64,000 bases of DNA from CBDHDJ01 sp965261645 (GTDB lineage: Bacteria; Pseudomonadota; Alphaproteobacteria; SHVV01), in contig CBDHDJ010000002.1 in NCBI GenBank assembly GCA_965261645.1, positions 124,001 to 188,000 on the forward strand, read 5' to 3'. Below the pieces are notes generated by a model that was not told where the DNA came from, searched no databases, and saw only the letters and a list, made by a program, of their open reading frames with translations. Each line of letters starts with the position of its first letter. The first letter of the stretch is position 1. Of the stretch, positions 19,138 through 27,888 are shown one piece after another. A program made the translations under genes and the position numbers.

Positions 19138-20676
19138 TCAGAACGGAAGCTCCGCCTCGGGTACCGGCCTGTCCTCTTCATCGTCAGAAGACGCCAACAA
19201 ATCCCTCAACTGCACCAGCTTCTCCAACAGCTCGTCGAAGGTGAGGATCTGCACATCCTTTGAATTTCCTCTATACAGATCGAACGACTTCTTCTCGTCT
19301 TCACCTTCCGGCATCGTTCCTATTACAAGGCAGCATTGCACGGCATAGGTTTCGATATCGTGAATTCCGCTTCTGACCTTTATTCCAAAAATGTCCCGTT
19401 GAAACTGATACCTCTGATCGAGTGCCTGCACCATCGACTCTGACAGGATTCCGGACGGCGAAAAAACGCCACTCCGAAATTCCCTCTTCACCAGTTTCGC
19501 GCCCGGAGTTTTGATTTCCACAACCGCAGCGTTGTTCGTCATCTTGTTCTTCATTAGGAAGTCGGTGATTTTCTCTCCTCCTCCGAACAGCTTTCGGCCT
19601 CCGACGGACGCTTGTGGCCCGACTTTTATTATTGGGTAGCCGAATGCCAGACTCAAGATGAGAGGATTCGCGTCAAAGACCTCCTGCCATACAGCCTCAC
19701 CATGACCTTCCTCAAGCATCCCACGAAAGCGATCGATGAAGCCCTCCAGATTGGCAAGCTCCAGGTCATTTTGCAGTCGTATCAGTCTTTCCGGTCGACT
19801 CTCCGAAATAGACCTCATGTTCCGCGTGACTATACCAATTACCTCTTCCTGTTCTTCTTCCGACAGATTCTTGTCGTCGTTCAGCACCGCTCTCGTGAGC
19901 AGCTTTCGCAACCGATGACGCCCCATCTCCAGTGCAATCGGCGGGCGTCCGAGGATTTCGGCAAAGAAGTTGTATGCTTCCGCCTTCTTGACGGACCGTC
20001 CCGCAATCTGTCCCATGCGTGTGGTGGAATTCAACATCTTACGAATTGTATCGAAGTCCGACGTCTCAATATGAAATATACCCGCCGCTTCATCCACTCT
20101 CGTCCCGCCCTCTCCCGAAATTACTATCTCCGTGCAGTCGGACAGCTCTTCCACCGCCTCTACGATGAACCTGTACGGCTTCGCAAGTCCCAGACCGTAG
20201 TCGTAATCTTTGGTAAACGCCGTTGGCAGATCTTCCAGAATCGCAATGATCTGCTCTTCCCGCTCCGGGACACTGGCAATGTTTGCATCATCGACATCTT
20301 CGTCGAGTCGTTGGGTAGGCCCAAAGGTTACCGAGCGAGCGTAATCCCTGTCCGATTCACCGTCGGCGTCGCTTACCGAAAGTACCGGCTCACCATCTGC
20401 CAGAGTGATCTTCCTTACTTTCCTGTACTTGGGCTTTAGAAAGTCTTCGCTCGAACCCAGAGTATTCGTGGGGAAAATGGTAAACCTTCCGGACTCCGTG
20501 TTGAACTCCACAAATTTGGTCTTGTGATTCTGTGCTTCGTCCGGGTGGATACCGTACTCGGCCAGCCGTGACGGAGGCGGAATGTAATGGACTTCGACGA
20601 TGCTGCCCGAGGCGTGCTCCTCGATCACAAGGTCCCCGTGGATGCTCTCGTCCTTGTGCTGGAATAGGCGAACCAT
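19138..20676 (-). CDS. sduA: Shedu-like anti-phage nuclease (DUF4263)
   Basis: Shedu is a single-gene defence system with a PD-(D/E)XK nuclease domain. This protein (about 512 residues from ATG 20676; ATGs at 20724 and 20784 extend it) has a long acidic N-terminal region and a C-terminal DUF4263 domain. That domain has WQEVFDANPLILSLAFGYPI, then the core TDFLMKN (Asp near residue 371) and AAVVEIKTP (E-x-K near residue 387), followed by FSPSGILSESMVQALDQRYQ. All are hallmark DUF4263 blocks. It stands alone on the minus strand with lower GC than its flanks. Its N-terminal domain probably sets the trigger. Intactness is supported by an unbroken frame. Confidence 0.85.
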   Translation of the reverse strand: MVRLFQHKDESIHGDLVIEEHASGSIVEVHYIPPPSRLAEYGIHPDEAQNHKTKFVEFNTESGRFTIFPTNTLGSSEDFLKPKYRKVRKITLADGEPVLSVSDADGESDRDYARSVTFGPTQRLDEDVDDANIASVPEREEQIIAILEDLPTAFTKDYDYGLGLAKPYRFIVEAVEELSDCTEIVISGEGGTRVDEAAGIFHIETSDFDTIRKMLNSTTRMGQIAGRSVKKAEAYNFFAEILGRPPIALEMGRHRLRKLLTRAVLNDDKNLSEEEQEEVIGIVTRNMRSISESRPERLIRLQNDLELANLEGFIDRFRGMLEEGHGEAVWQEVFDANPLILSLAFGYPIIKVGPQASVGGRKLFGGGEKITDFLMKNKMTNNAAVVEIKTPGAKLVKREFRSGVFSPSGILSESMVQALDQRYQFQRDIFGIKVRSGIHDIETYAVQCCLVIGTMPEGEDEKKSFDLYRGNSKDVQILTFDELLEKLVQLRDLLASSDDEEDRPVPEAELPF

Positions 20677-20949
20677 TGTTGCCACCACCCCTCTATCCGC
20701 TCCCGTCGCGGATTCTATCGCCATCGACAGTGGGCCGGCACTGTCCCGATTGCTCTCTGCCGAGAAACGGGGCAGAAGTACCATCGCTCCGGCTAATCAA
20801 CCACCGTCCCGGCCTCGGGCCGAACTCGCACTACCAACCCGTCGTGACGTCGCCTGTGGGCTCGCCATCCACTTCCGGCCTTGACGCCGGGTGTCGTGGG
20901 TCACCCAAATTTCCCCAGTTGTGTGGAGTGCGCCCCTCGGGGTGGACAG

Positions 20950-21296
20950 GATCATGCTGCGGTCTTCACAGGGTGGCGGGCGTGTTGATTCTTGAACTGA
21001 ACGGGGCTCTCACCCAGGTATCCTAGCGCCAGCTGCCCAAGCGCGGTCTCGAACCGAACCACCCGTTCGGGCTCTCGCCGACAATGCAGCCCCGCGAGGA
21101 ACGGACGCACCGTGCGCTCGGTCCGGTCGTATCCCATCGCAGCAACCTCGCGGTGCAGCACCGTGGTCCGAAACCGTACCGGAGCCGTGCTCTGGACCCG
21201 ACGACGCAACCAGTCCTCGCACGGCGCGAGCTTGAGCGGACGACCAAGACCGCGCCGACCAACCTCCCCGTGTAGCGCACCCGGTTCCTTGGACAC
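20950..21296 (-). pseudogene. IstA-type transposase fragment fused to another IS end
   Basis: The frame has LAPCEDWLRRRVQSTAPVRF, AAMGYDRTERTVRPFLAGL and VVRFETALGQ, the N-terminal domain of an IS21 IstA protein of a lineage different from the complete copies. After ETALGQ it runs into LALGYLGESPVQFKNQH, which resembles the C-terminus of an IS3-type transposase. This is a recombined scrap. Confidence 0.65.
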
Positions 21297-21305
21297 AAGT
21301 TTGTC

Positions 21306-21677
21306 TCACGCGGCGGGCCTGATTGAGATCGCGGCGTGCCACGCCTGACGAGCTTGAGCGGGGCTCAGGTAGCCGTTCTTTTCGACGATCCACTGGGCAT
21401 TGTAGAGTTCGACGAAGTCGCGGACGGCGTCCCGCAGCTCCGCGATGTTGCGGTAGATGCGACCATGGATGATCTGTTCCTTCAGCGTGCGATTGAACCG
21501 CTCGGCGACGCCGTTGGTCTGGGGCTCGGCGACGAAGGCGTAGGACGGCTGGATGCCCCAGAACTTGATCTGGTTGGTGAAGTGGTCCGACAGATACTGG
21601 GAGCCGTGATCCATCCGCAAGGCCAGCCCCCGAGCCGCGCCGGCCGCGGTCGAGCCATACAGCCCGGCAAGCCCCAT
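21306..21677 (-). pseudogene. IS3-family OrfB C-terminal fragment
   Basis: The frame encodes MDHGSQYLSDHFTN, then ATNGVAERFNRTLKEQ-like sequence (QTNGVAERFNRTLKEQII) and the tail YNAQWIVEKNGYLSPAQARQ. These are the second Asp and the Glu of the integrase-type DDE core of IS3 OrfB. The N-terminal half is missing, and the fragment ends at the IS6 element beginning at 21682. Confidence 0.85.
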
Positions 21678-21681
21678 GGAG

Positions 21682-22573
21682 GGCTCTGTTGCAAACCTGA
21701 CGTAGGGGTGAGTCAGATCAGGACGACAACCGTGCTTTCGTCATGTTTCTGCGTTGGCCAGACGGTCCTGTAGCAACGCCACCGCCTCGGTCAGAGCGCA
21801 CGGTCCGAGATCGAAGGCGCGCTCGACGATCCGGGCCTCGCCGACAATGCCGCCCTGGAGGGCGAACATCCCGGCCTGGCCCTTGCGCAGCGCGCGCATC
21901 ACCTCGAAGCCCTTGATCGTGGCGTAGGCCGTCTTCAGCGTCTTGAACCCGCGCACGGGCCGGATCAGCAGCTTGAGCTTGCCGTGGTCGGCCTCGATGA
22001 CGTTGTTGAGGTATTTCACCTGCCTGTGCCTCGTGTCCTTCGGGCACTTGCCCTCGGCCTTCAGCTCCGCGATGGCAGCGGCATAGGCCGGCGCCTTGTC
22101 GGTGTTGAGCACCTCGGGCTGCTCCCACTCTTTCAATCCTCTCAGCGCCTTGCCGAGAAATCGCTTCGCTGCCTTGGTGTTGCGGGTCGCCGAGAGGTAG
22201 AAATCGATCGTGTTCCCGAGCTTGTCCACCGCCCGGTACAGATACGCCCACTGGCCGCGGACCTTGATGTAGGTCTCGTCGACGCGCCAACTCCGCGACT
22301 GCGGCCGGCGCCACTGCCGGCGCAGACGTTTCTCCATCTCCGGCGCGAAACCCTGCACCCAACGATAGATCGTGGAGTGGTCGACCGCGACGCCGCGCTC
22401 GGTCATCATCGCTTCGAGGTCGCGGTAGCTGATCGGATACCGGCAGTACCAGCGTACGGCCCAGAGCACGATCTCCCCCCGAAAGTGACGTCCCTTGAAG
22501 TCGCTCATGCCTCAACCCCTCTCGGCAGATCACACAGACACGTCACCAAATAGCCGGATTTTGCAACAGAGCC
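21682..22573 (-). mobile_element. IS6-family insertion sequence (complete)
   Basis: The ends are GGCTCTGTTGCAAA (21682-21695) and TTTGCAACAGAGCC (22560-22573), perfect 14-bp inverted repeats typical of IS6/IS26-type elements. Flanks read CCATGGAG on the left and, depending on where the end is drawn, CCATGGGG on the right. This is a likely 8-bp target duplication with one mismatch. One transposase gene fills the element. Confidence 0.92.
21741..22508 (-). CDS. IS6-family transposase
   Basis: This 255-residue DDE transposase catalyses replicative, cointegrate-forming transposition. It has an N-terminal helix-turn-helix (ISYRDLEAMMTERGVAVDHS), then WRVDETYIKVRGQWAYLYRA with the first Asp, LNTDKAPAY with the second, and VIEADHGKLK with the Glu. 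Length and motifs match intact family members. Because IS6 elements recombine by cointegrate formation, this copy could have assembled the surrounding IS fragments. Confidence 0.95.
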   Translation of the reverse strand: MSDFKGRHFRGEIVLWAVRWYCRYPISYRDLEAMMTERGVAVDHSTIYRWVQGFAPEMEKRLRRQWRRPQSRSWRVDETYIKVRGQWAYLYRAVDKLGNTIDFYLSATRNTKAAKRFLGKALRGLKEWEQPEVLNTDKAPAYAAAIAELKAEGKCPKDTRHRQVKYLNNVIEADHGKLKLLIRPVRGFKTLKTAYATIKGFEVMRALRKGQAGMFALQGGIVGEARIVERAFDLGPCALTEAVALLQDRLANAET

Positions 22574-22588
22574 CATGGGGCTACGAAA

Positions 22589-22930
22589 ATGGAAGAGACC
22601 CGCGCTAGACATCTCGTACAATCGATAACGCGTCAGATTACAATCGGTTCTACTATCGATATTCGTAAGTTGCGCAAAAAAGCATGGCAAGGCCTGAAAT
22701 TGCCGTTCTTGAGAAATGACCGCGATATCCTAGCAGTTTTTGAAGTGCACGAGAATGAAAAAGACTACTGGATTGCACTTACTAACCGGAGCCGCAATAA
22801 TCCCACCAACTATTATCTGGTAACTTATGGCCGCGACGGTCCAATCAAGATTCTTGGCGAACTTCATAAATGTGACGCCCATGAACTTCAATGGCAATAT
22901 CGCCCGTCCGTAAAAGACAAACGAAATTGA
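22589..22930 (+). CDS. Hypothetical protein upstream of an HNH endonuclease
   Basis: The product has 113 residues at clearly lower GC than the GC-rich core of the window. Aromatic beta-like segments (ENEKDYWIALTNRS, NYYLVTYGRD) suggest a compact alpha/beta domain, but I do not recognise the family. It begins just 16 bases after the IS6 end, so the IS may have replaced its promoter or removed an upstream part. The HNH gene starts 8 bases after its stop, so the pair forms one transcription unit. Confidence 0.6.
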   Translation: MEETRARHLVQSITRQITIGSTIDIRKLRKKAWQGLKLPFLRNDRDILAVFEVHENEKDYWIALTNRSRNNPTNYYLVTYGRDGPIKILGELHKCDAHELQWQYRPSVKDKRN

Positions 22931-22937
22931 AGAGCGC

Positions 22938-23426
22938 GTGCAGCGATTCGTCCAGATGTATGGGTCCATCGAGATTAACATTTCTCTACCAGCGGCCACA
23001 GTCTCGGCGGACGAATTCCTCACAGATGTTTTGCGCGTCGCCGAAATTCGCAAAACAGCGCAGGATTTGACTACAATCATCCGCCTTGATGAGGACGGCA
23101 CATTCCCTGAAGGGCGGCGTATCGAACGGCTCCATAAGAGGCGGGAAAGATCTTCTCGAGTTGTTAGAGAGGCTAAGGAAAGACATGCAAGGGCCAATAA
23201 CGGTGGTCTGCCTTGCGAGGCTTGCGTTTTCGATTTTCAGGAAATGTATGGAGACCGCGGAAAGCACTTCATTGAAGCTCATCACAAGGTCCCACTAAGC
23301 GAGCTGAAAGAAGATCAAATTGCAGAGACGTTGGTAGATGATTTAGCTTTGGTCTGCGCAAATTGCCATAGGATGCTGCACAAGAAACCATATTCTACTG
23401 TCGAGGACCTTGGGGCGACACTGTAG
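22938..23426 (+). CDS. HNH endonuclease (McrA-like)
   Basis: This 162-residue protein starts at GTG 22938 (ATG at 22959 is possible). The C-terminal half carries a complete HNH zinc/nuclease site: CEACVFDF, then KHFIEAHHKVPLSEL with the catalytic HH, and DDLALVCANCHRMLH with the second Cys pair and His. The N-terminal 90 residues are basic and coiled-coil-like (LHKRRERSSRVVREAKERH). Such proteins act as restriction-type nucleases against modified or foreign DNA. Pairing with the 113-residue protein suggests a two-gene defence unit. Lower GC supports recent transfer. Confidence 0.82.
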   Translation: MQRFVQMYGSIEINISLPAATVSADEFLTDVLRVAEIRKTAQDLTTIIRLDEDGTFPEGRRIERLHKRRERSSRVVREAKERHARANNGGLPCEACVFDFQEMYGDRGKHFIEAHHKVPLSELKEDQIAETLVDDLALVCANCHRMLHKKPYSTVEDLGATL

Positions 23427-23574
23427 ATGATTTGGCGCGCGGTGCCACCGAGCCCCTGGTACATTTTTTCGCCGCCGCTGACACCTGGGGTGCCTCCTAA
23501 CTTCCGGGGGTGCCCGTACTCAGAAGTATTGAACTATTTAGCACGACTCCGTTTATTAACATTTGTGTTATGGT

Positions 23575-24252
23575 CTAATATCCAAATGACAGAAAAAAGT
23601 GAGCAACCCGGATATGCCCCTGACTAGGCGCCAGAGCCGGATCCCGTTCATGCTCCGTGTCGAACTCTGCGCTTGTAAAGAGACTTGACGGTTGAATAAA
23701 TGGCGTGCCCGCAGCTGTCAGCCGTAGCTTGAGCTCTTTCGCGATTTCTTGGTCGGCCAGCGCCTTTCGGATGGCTGGAACGATGTCGGCTTCTGGACCG
23801 AGAAGAATCCCAACCATAGCGGCGACCGCTTGATGGCGGCTGTAGATCCCAGTGACGAATCTCATCAGCCCTTTCTCACGAAGATAATGGTCACGATGAT
23901 GCTTTTGTTTGCCGAGTCGTTTGAATTCGAACACAAGCTTTAGTTCCCGAACCTCGTCGTTCCAGCCGTAGACAATATCGGTTCGGCGTTCCTCCACCAA
24001 CACGCCGGTAACCGGATCAATCTCGCCGATGATATCTTCCGCCGCCCACATGCCTAGAACGCCATGTTGCCGTGCGGTGTGGTTCTCGACGTAAATCTTG
24101 AGTCGTTTCGTCAGGGCCGGTTCTTTAGTCTTGCGATTGAATTCCGGCCGAGGCCGTTCGGATAACTCGGACCAAGCTTGGAGGAGCGCTTCGACGGCTT
24201 CCGTAGCAGGCTGGATGGGAAATGCCGCAAGCCAGTCAACCGGTGCCGTCAC
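23575..24252 (-). CDS. PD-(D/E)XK-like protein paired with an N6-methylase
   Basis: The 225-residue product has a likely nuclease core. An Asp in RRTDIVYGWND is followed by LKLVFEFKRLGKQ, an E-x-K strand, with helices after it. It starts inside the end of the large methylase gene (ATGA overlap at 24249-24252), so the two are translated together. The last 20 or so codons are AT-rich and may be replaced sequence. I read it as the cleavage or accessory subunit of a two-gene restriction-modification-like system; that role is inferred from the motif and the coupling. Confidence 0.68.
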   Translation of the reverse strand: MTAPVDWLAAFPIQPATEAVEALLQAWSELSERPRPEFNRKTKEPALTKRLKIYVENHTARQHGVLGMWAAEDIIGEIDPVTGVLVEERRTDIVYGWNDEVRELKLVFEFKRLGKQKHHRDHYLREKGLMRFVTGIYSRHQAVAAMVGILLGPEADIVPAIRKALADQEIAKELKLRLTAAGTPFIQPSSLFTSAEFDTEHERDPALAPSQGHIRVAHFFLSFGY

Positions 24253-27200
24253 GCGGGCACCCCTTGCCGGTCGGAAGTCGCGTCTGACTGAACTGTCCGT
24301 ACGATATATTCAGCATCGCGCAGGGCTTGGCGAACGGTCCAGCTTCGGCGGTTCAGCGGCCGAACCATGTAAATTGATCGGTCCAGCCAGGTATGCACAT
24401 CCGGCACCAAAGACAACGAATCGCTCGCGGAAACTGCCCTAAGACCGGAACTTCGTAGCTCGGCAAGAGTCAGAAGAACAAGGTCATTGTTTAGTTCTGT
24501 CTCCACTCTAGAGGCTCTTGTCGGCTTCTCCTGATAGGTTATTCCGACGATTCCGGACGATCCCGCCCAACCGGATGCACTGGCCACGACGCTGATCTCA
24601 AAGTGACCTTTTCCACGCGTCCTACTCCTCCAGGACGTCAGAGAGTTAGCGAGTGTATCCGCGTAATCGGCAACATTGTCTGGCGTTGCGATACGTTGAG
24701 CCGGTGTATCTAGGCTCTTGAATGCCCTAGGCCGTATGGATGGCATCAGAATGTCGACCGTTTCGCGAACCAGTGTCCGCTCTTCCGGCGTGAGGCCGAA
24801 ATAGGTGAACACAGCTTCGTCGAATTCTGGCTTCAAGTCTGCATACCGATTGCTTTGCTCGAGTTCAGGCAGGGAAGCCAGCGCCGAGACATTGCGGGAC
24901 ACGTCGGAAAGCGCTTTGGCCGCGGTTACAGGGTCTGGCGCATCCTCAGGAACAAAGAATGGAAACGATTCAACATCGGTCAAATGGACCCCGTTTCGTT
25001 CACACAGCATTTTCCAGCAGCGCATCATCAGAAAATAACGCGCGAGACTCGACCGCAGATAGACGGCGACAAACTGGAGAAGCTCGGCATCCTCCTCTTT
25101 ACCGGAAATCACGCCGATGCTATTGTTGAACGTTGCGGGACGATCATAATAAGTCGCCCGAACATTTAATTGCTCCTTGGAAAAACCATCCGGGAACAGC
25201 ACTCGAGGCTTGTCGAACACAGCCCGTACGGCATCGTTCAAACCGACCACAGTCTCCTCATGTTCCGGCCACTTCGCCAAGAGGTCGGGATGCAGTACGG
25301 GAGAGCCTGCGCTCAAGGCTGCTACGGGCACGAACGGTTTGTCGCGCAACGGTTCAGCGCTGACCGGCTCACGGCTCTTGTCTCTCAGGTGGATTCCCTT
25401 GCGGGCCGACCACCGACGATTCTTGCGCGGACCTCGCCAGAAATCGGAAAACGTGCCACGCGCGGTTAACCGAGTGCAGATCGAAAGATCGTTGGCGTCG
25501 CCCCACATCATCGTCACGAGCAGTTGTGGGTCCTCTGCCACCGAGCGTGTCTGCAACCGATGATTGTCAGCTGATTGCATTGTCAGCCGGCCAAGAGCCA
25601 GGCTCATGTCCGCCTTGGGCACGCAATATTCGAAGGTTTCATCGAATGGGATCTGCCCGGAAGGACTTTTTACCCGCACTTCACCAAGAAAAATGTGGCA
25701 TGTATTCTCAGTAGTTGGAAAAAGCAACCCTTGCAGGTCACCGAAATTGATCAACCGACGGGGTCGATACAAGTCCATCAAATGGGATACAAAACCGGCG
25801 CTCGTTGGCCCAAGAAATTGGCCTATCGGGAGAATAAGGCAGATCCGACCGCCAGTTTCCAGAAAGTCGATCGCTCGCAATGAATAAGCGCCGGCTATCT
25901 GACGGCGGGCAAACGGGGCTTTTACACGCTCTGCCCATGTATCCGCAGAAGTCCGCGATTCACCTTCCGGCTCCGCCCAAGGCGGGTTCGATATAACGAG
26001 CGAGAAGCGCATTCCGCTAAATGCATGCTCATCACGGAAGAAGTCTGCCACTTCTTCGCCATGGGTAAGATTAGTGCCATTCAGCGATGGTAGTTTGGTG
26101 CCCTCCCGCTCTTGAGCTTCCAATATGTCGGCTGGGTCCAGGCCTTCCAGCAGCGAAAGATAAAGACTAAATGCCGTGACGCGGCAGGCCACATGGTTGA
26201 TGTCGCCACCGAAGATACGACGCTTCAGCAGATCTGCGCGTTCGTTGAAGCCAAGCTGGCGCGCCTCACCAGCCTCAGATAAAGCAATTAGGCGTCGGTA
26301 AGCAGTGGTAAGGAGTATTCCTGAACCACAGGCACCGTCAAAGACGGTTTCCGACAAAGGATCGGACGAGTTGGCGAAGGCCTGGTCGACGGCCAAGACC
26401 GCCAGGTGACGGGGCGTGTAATAGGCGCCGTCCTTGGACTGCTGCTCGTCCGACATGAATGACTCATACAGTCCGGAAAGCAGTTCGACAGGGATGTAGC
26501 TGAAATCGTAGTTCCAGAAGTCACCTTGGCCGGTCTGCATATCCGTGCGACGAAGAAACTGGTTGATGAGGCGGAAGCCCCGGTCACTCAGCGCAGTCCA
26601 AAGGTTATGACTATCATCGCCAAGGAAATCGCCGTTGAAATCCGATCTCAGCGAATCGATGAGGGCCCACAAACCCTGACGATCAGCTGCCGCAACAAGG
26701 TCGTGCAACCGAGCAACGTTTCGACGCTTGCGATAGGTAGTTCCCACGATCTCCCGGTGTTCGAGGTATGAGACAAAGAGGAGCTGCCCCATAAGGAGTT
26801 CGGCCATGCGGCGCAATTCGTAGTCCTCTTCTCCCCCAAGGAATCCATCTTTCTTCAGTCTTGAAACAACTGTGGAGAGATTTGCGAGCAACTTCCGGTC
26901 CACGCGCGCATTCGCGTCGAACCAGTTCGGCACGCGCCGCCAAATATTGGCCGACGCGACATCTTGGGCGGAGAAAGGTCCATCCGGCCGGGCCTGATCC
27001 AGCAAGAGCTGCTCACCAGCATTTCGCAGTTTCCGGGCAGGCAAGGCGAGTGCATCCTTGCCTTTCACTTCGATCACCACGGACGCCAGATTCTGGTTCC
27101 AGATCCGTTTGCGCGCCTCGTCGAGTGTATGCTTCGACAGCGGTTCGTCGTCGTCACCGACGAACACGACAGTGGGCACTCCTTCGACATCGAACACGGC

Positions 27201-27356
27201 CTGAGCCCGGATGGCTCCGTCTCGCCGTAGCAGCGCCTTGATTTCAAGAGCGTAGGGGTGAGGCTCAGGAACTGCCTCGCCGCGACGATGCAAGACGCCA
27301 GGCTCGGCAGTGTAGCCGAGCCCGTCCAGCCAATCCTGCATCGGTGCCGTACTCAC
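24249..27356 (-). CDS. Large N6-adenine DNA methyltransferase, restriction-modification type
   Basis: The protein has 1035 residues. An N-terminal domain of about 150 residues contains RKRIWNQNLASVVIEVKG. A helical region follows, then an N6-methylase core with SAM motif VFDGACGSGILLTT near residue 342 and catalytic motif SNPPW near residue 457. After that comes a long C-terminal part that may recognise the target (FPFFVPEDAP, GVHLTDVE). The layout resembles Eco57I-type or type IIG methylases, but a nuclease motif in the same chain is not clear. It is coupled to a small PD-(D/E)XK-like protein. The frame is intact and codon use is uniform. This is probably an active modification enzyme of a two-gene defence system. 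Confidence 0.82.
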   Translation of the reverse strand: MSTAPMQDWLDGLGYTAEPGVLHRRGEAVPEPHPYALEIKALLRRDGAIRAQAVFDVEGVPTVVFVGDDDEPLSKHTLDEARKRIWNQNLASVVIEVKGKDALALPARKLRNAGEQLLLDQARPDGPFSAQDVASANIWRRVPNWFDANARVDRKLLANLSTVVSRLKKDGFLGGEEDYELRRMAELLMGQLLFVSYLEHREIVGTTYRKRRNVARLHDLVAAADRQGLWALIDSLRSDFNGDFLGDDSHNLWTALSDRGFRLINQFLRRTDMQTGQGDFWNYDFSYIPVELLSGLYESFMSDEQQSKDGAYYTPRHLAVLAVDQAFANSSDPLSETVFDGACGSGILLTTAYRRLIALSEAGEARQLGFNERADLLKRRIFGGDINHVACRVTAFSLYLSLLEGLDPADILEAQEREGTKLPSLNGTNLTHGEEVADFFRDEHAFSGMRFSLVISNPPWAEPEGESRTSADTWAERVKAPFARRQIAGAYSLRAIDFLETGGRICLILPIGQFLGPTSAGFVSHLMDLYRPRRLINFGDLQGLLFPTTENTCHIFLGEVRVKSPSGQIPFDETFEYCVPKADMSLALGRLTMQSADNHRLQTRSVAEDPQLLVTMMWGDANDLSICTRLTARGTFSDFWRGPRKNRRWSARKGIHLRDKSREPVSAEPLRDKPFVPVAALSAGSPVLHPDLLAKWPEHEETVVGLNDAVRAVFDKPRVLFPDGFSKEQLNVRATYYDRPATFNNSIGVISGKEEDAELLQFVAVYLRSSLARYFLMMRCWKMLCERNGVHLTDVESFPFFVPEDAPDPVTAAKALSDVSRNVSALASLPELEQSNRYADLKPEFDEAVFTYFGLTPEERTLVRETVDILMPSIRPRAFKSLDTPAQRIATPDNVADYADTLANSLTSWRSRTRGKGHFEISVVASASGWAGSSGIVGITYQEKPTRASRVETELNNDLVLLTLAELRSSGLRAVSASDSLSLVPDVHTWLDRSIYMVRPLNRRSWTVRQALRDAEYIVRTVQSDATSDRQGVPA

Positions 27357-27888
27357 AAAAGCCCCTTTTTCGACATCTCCAGACTAGTGAACATAACAGG
27401 AACATCAATATTTGGCAAAGGCGATCTCGTTCTTGCACAGACTGGTGAGCCATAGCCTGGCCCCCAACGTGCGTGATCGACGTGGTCTAACATGCTATCG
27501 ACACAGATACCGTCATCCGCTGGCAACCTTTCTCAAGCGGCGCCGCCTCGAATTCTCTGTTCCTGCCTTATTTGCAATCTCGTCTCGCGCCATGTATCCG
27601 GTCATCTGCCAACTTCTTGGTGTGCCTCGTTTCCCCGGACTGTCGAGCGACAGAGCCTAGGGCATCCGTCTTGGTAGAGAAATCGCCTTTGTTCAACACC
27701 CTGTGTCCTTGCGTCCCCGCTTCTCCCATCTTCCCGTCCGCCCCCGGAGTTGCGGCTGCCTCCCTCAGCGGACCTCGCCCTGGCCCGAGTGTCTCCGAGC
27801 CAGCCGACCCCGATCCCAGCTATTGCGCCATCTGGAGCGACGGATCAAGGTCCCCCTCGTCCAGACTGCAATGCGACCCCACTGCAAT
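27357..27888. other. Intergenic region, no supportable gene
   Basis: This is a divergent region between the minus-strand methylase and the plus-strand DUF6880-like pseudogene. It should hold promoters for both, but I see no convincing -35/-10 pair or palindrome. Short frames here have no recognisable domain. Confidence 0.5.
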
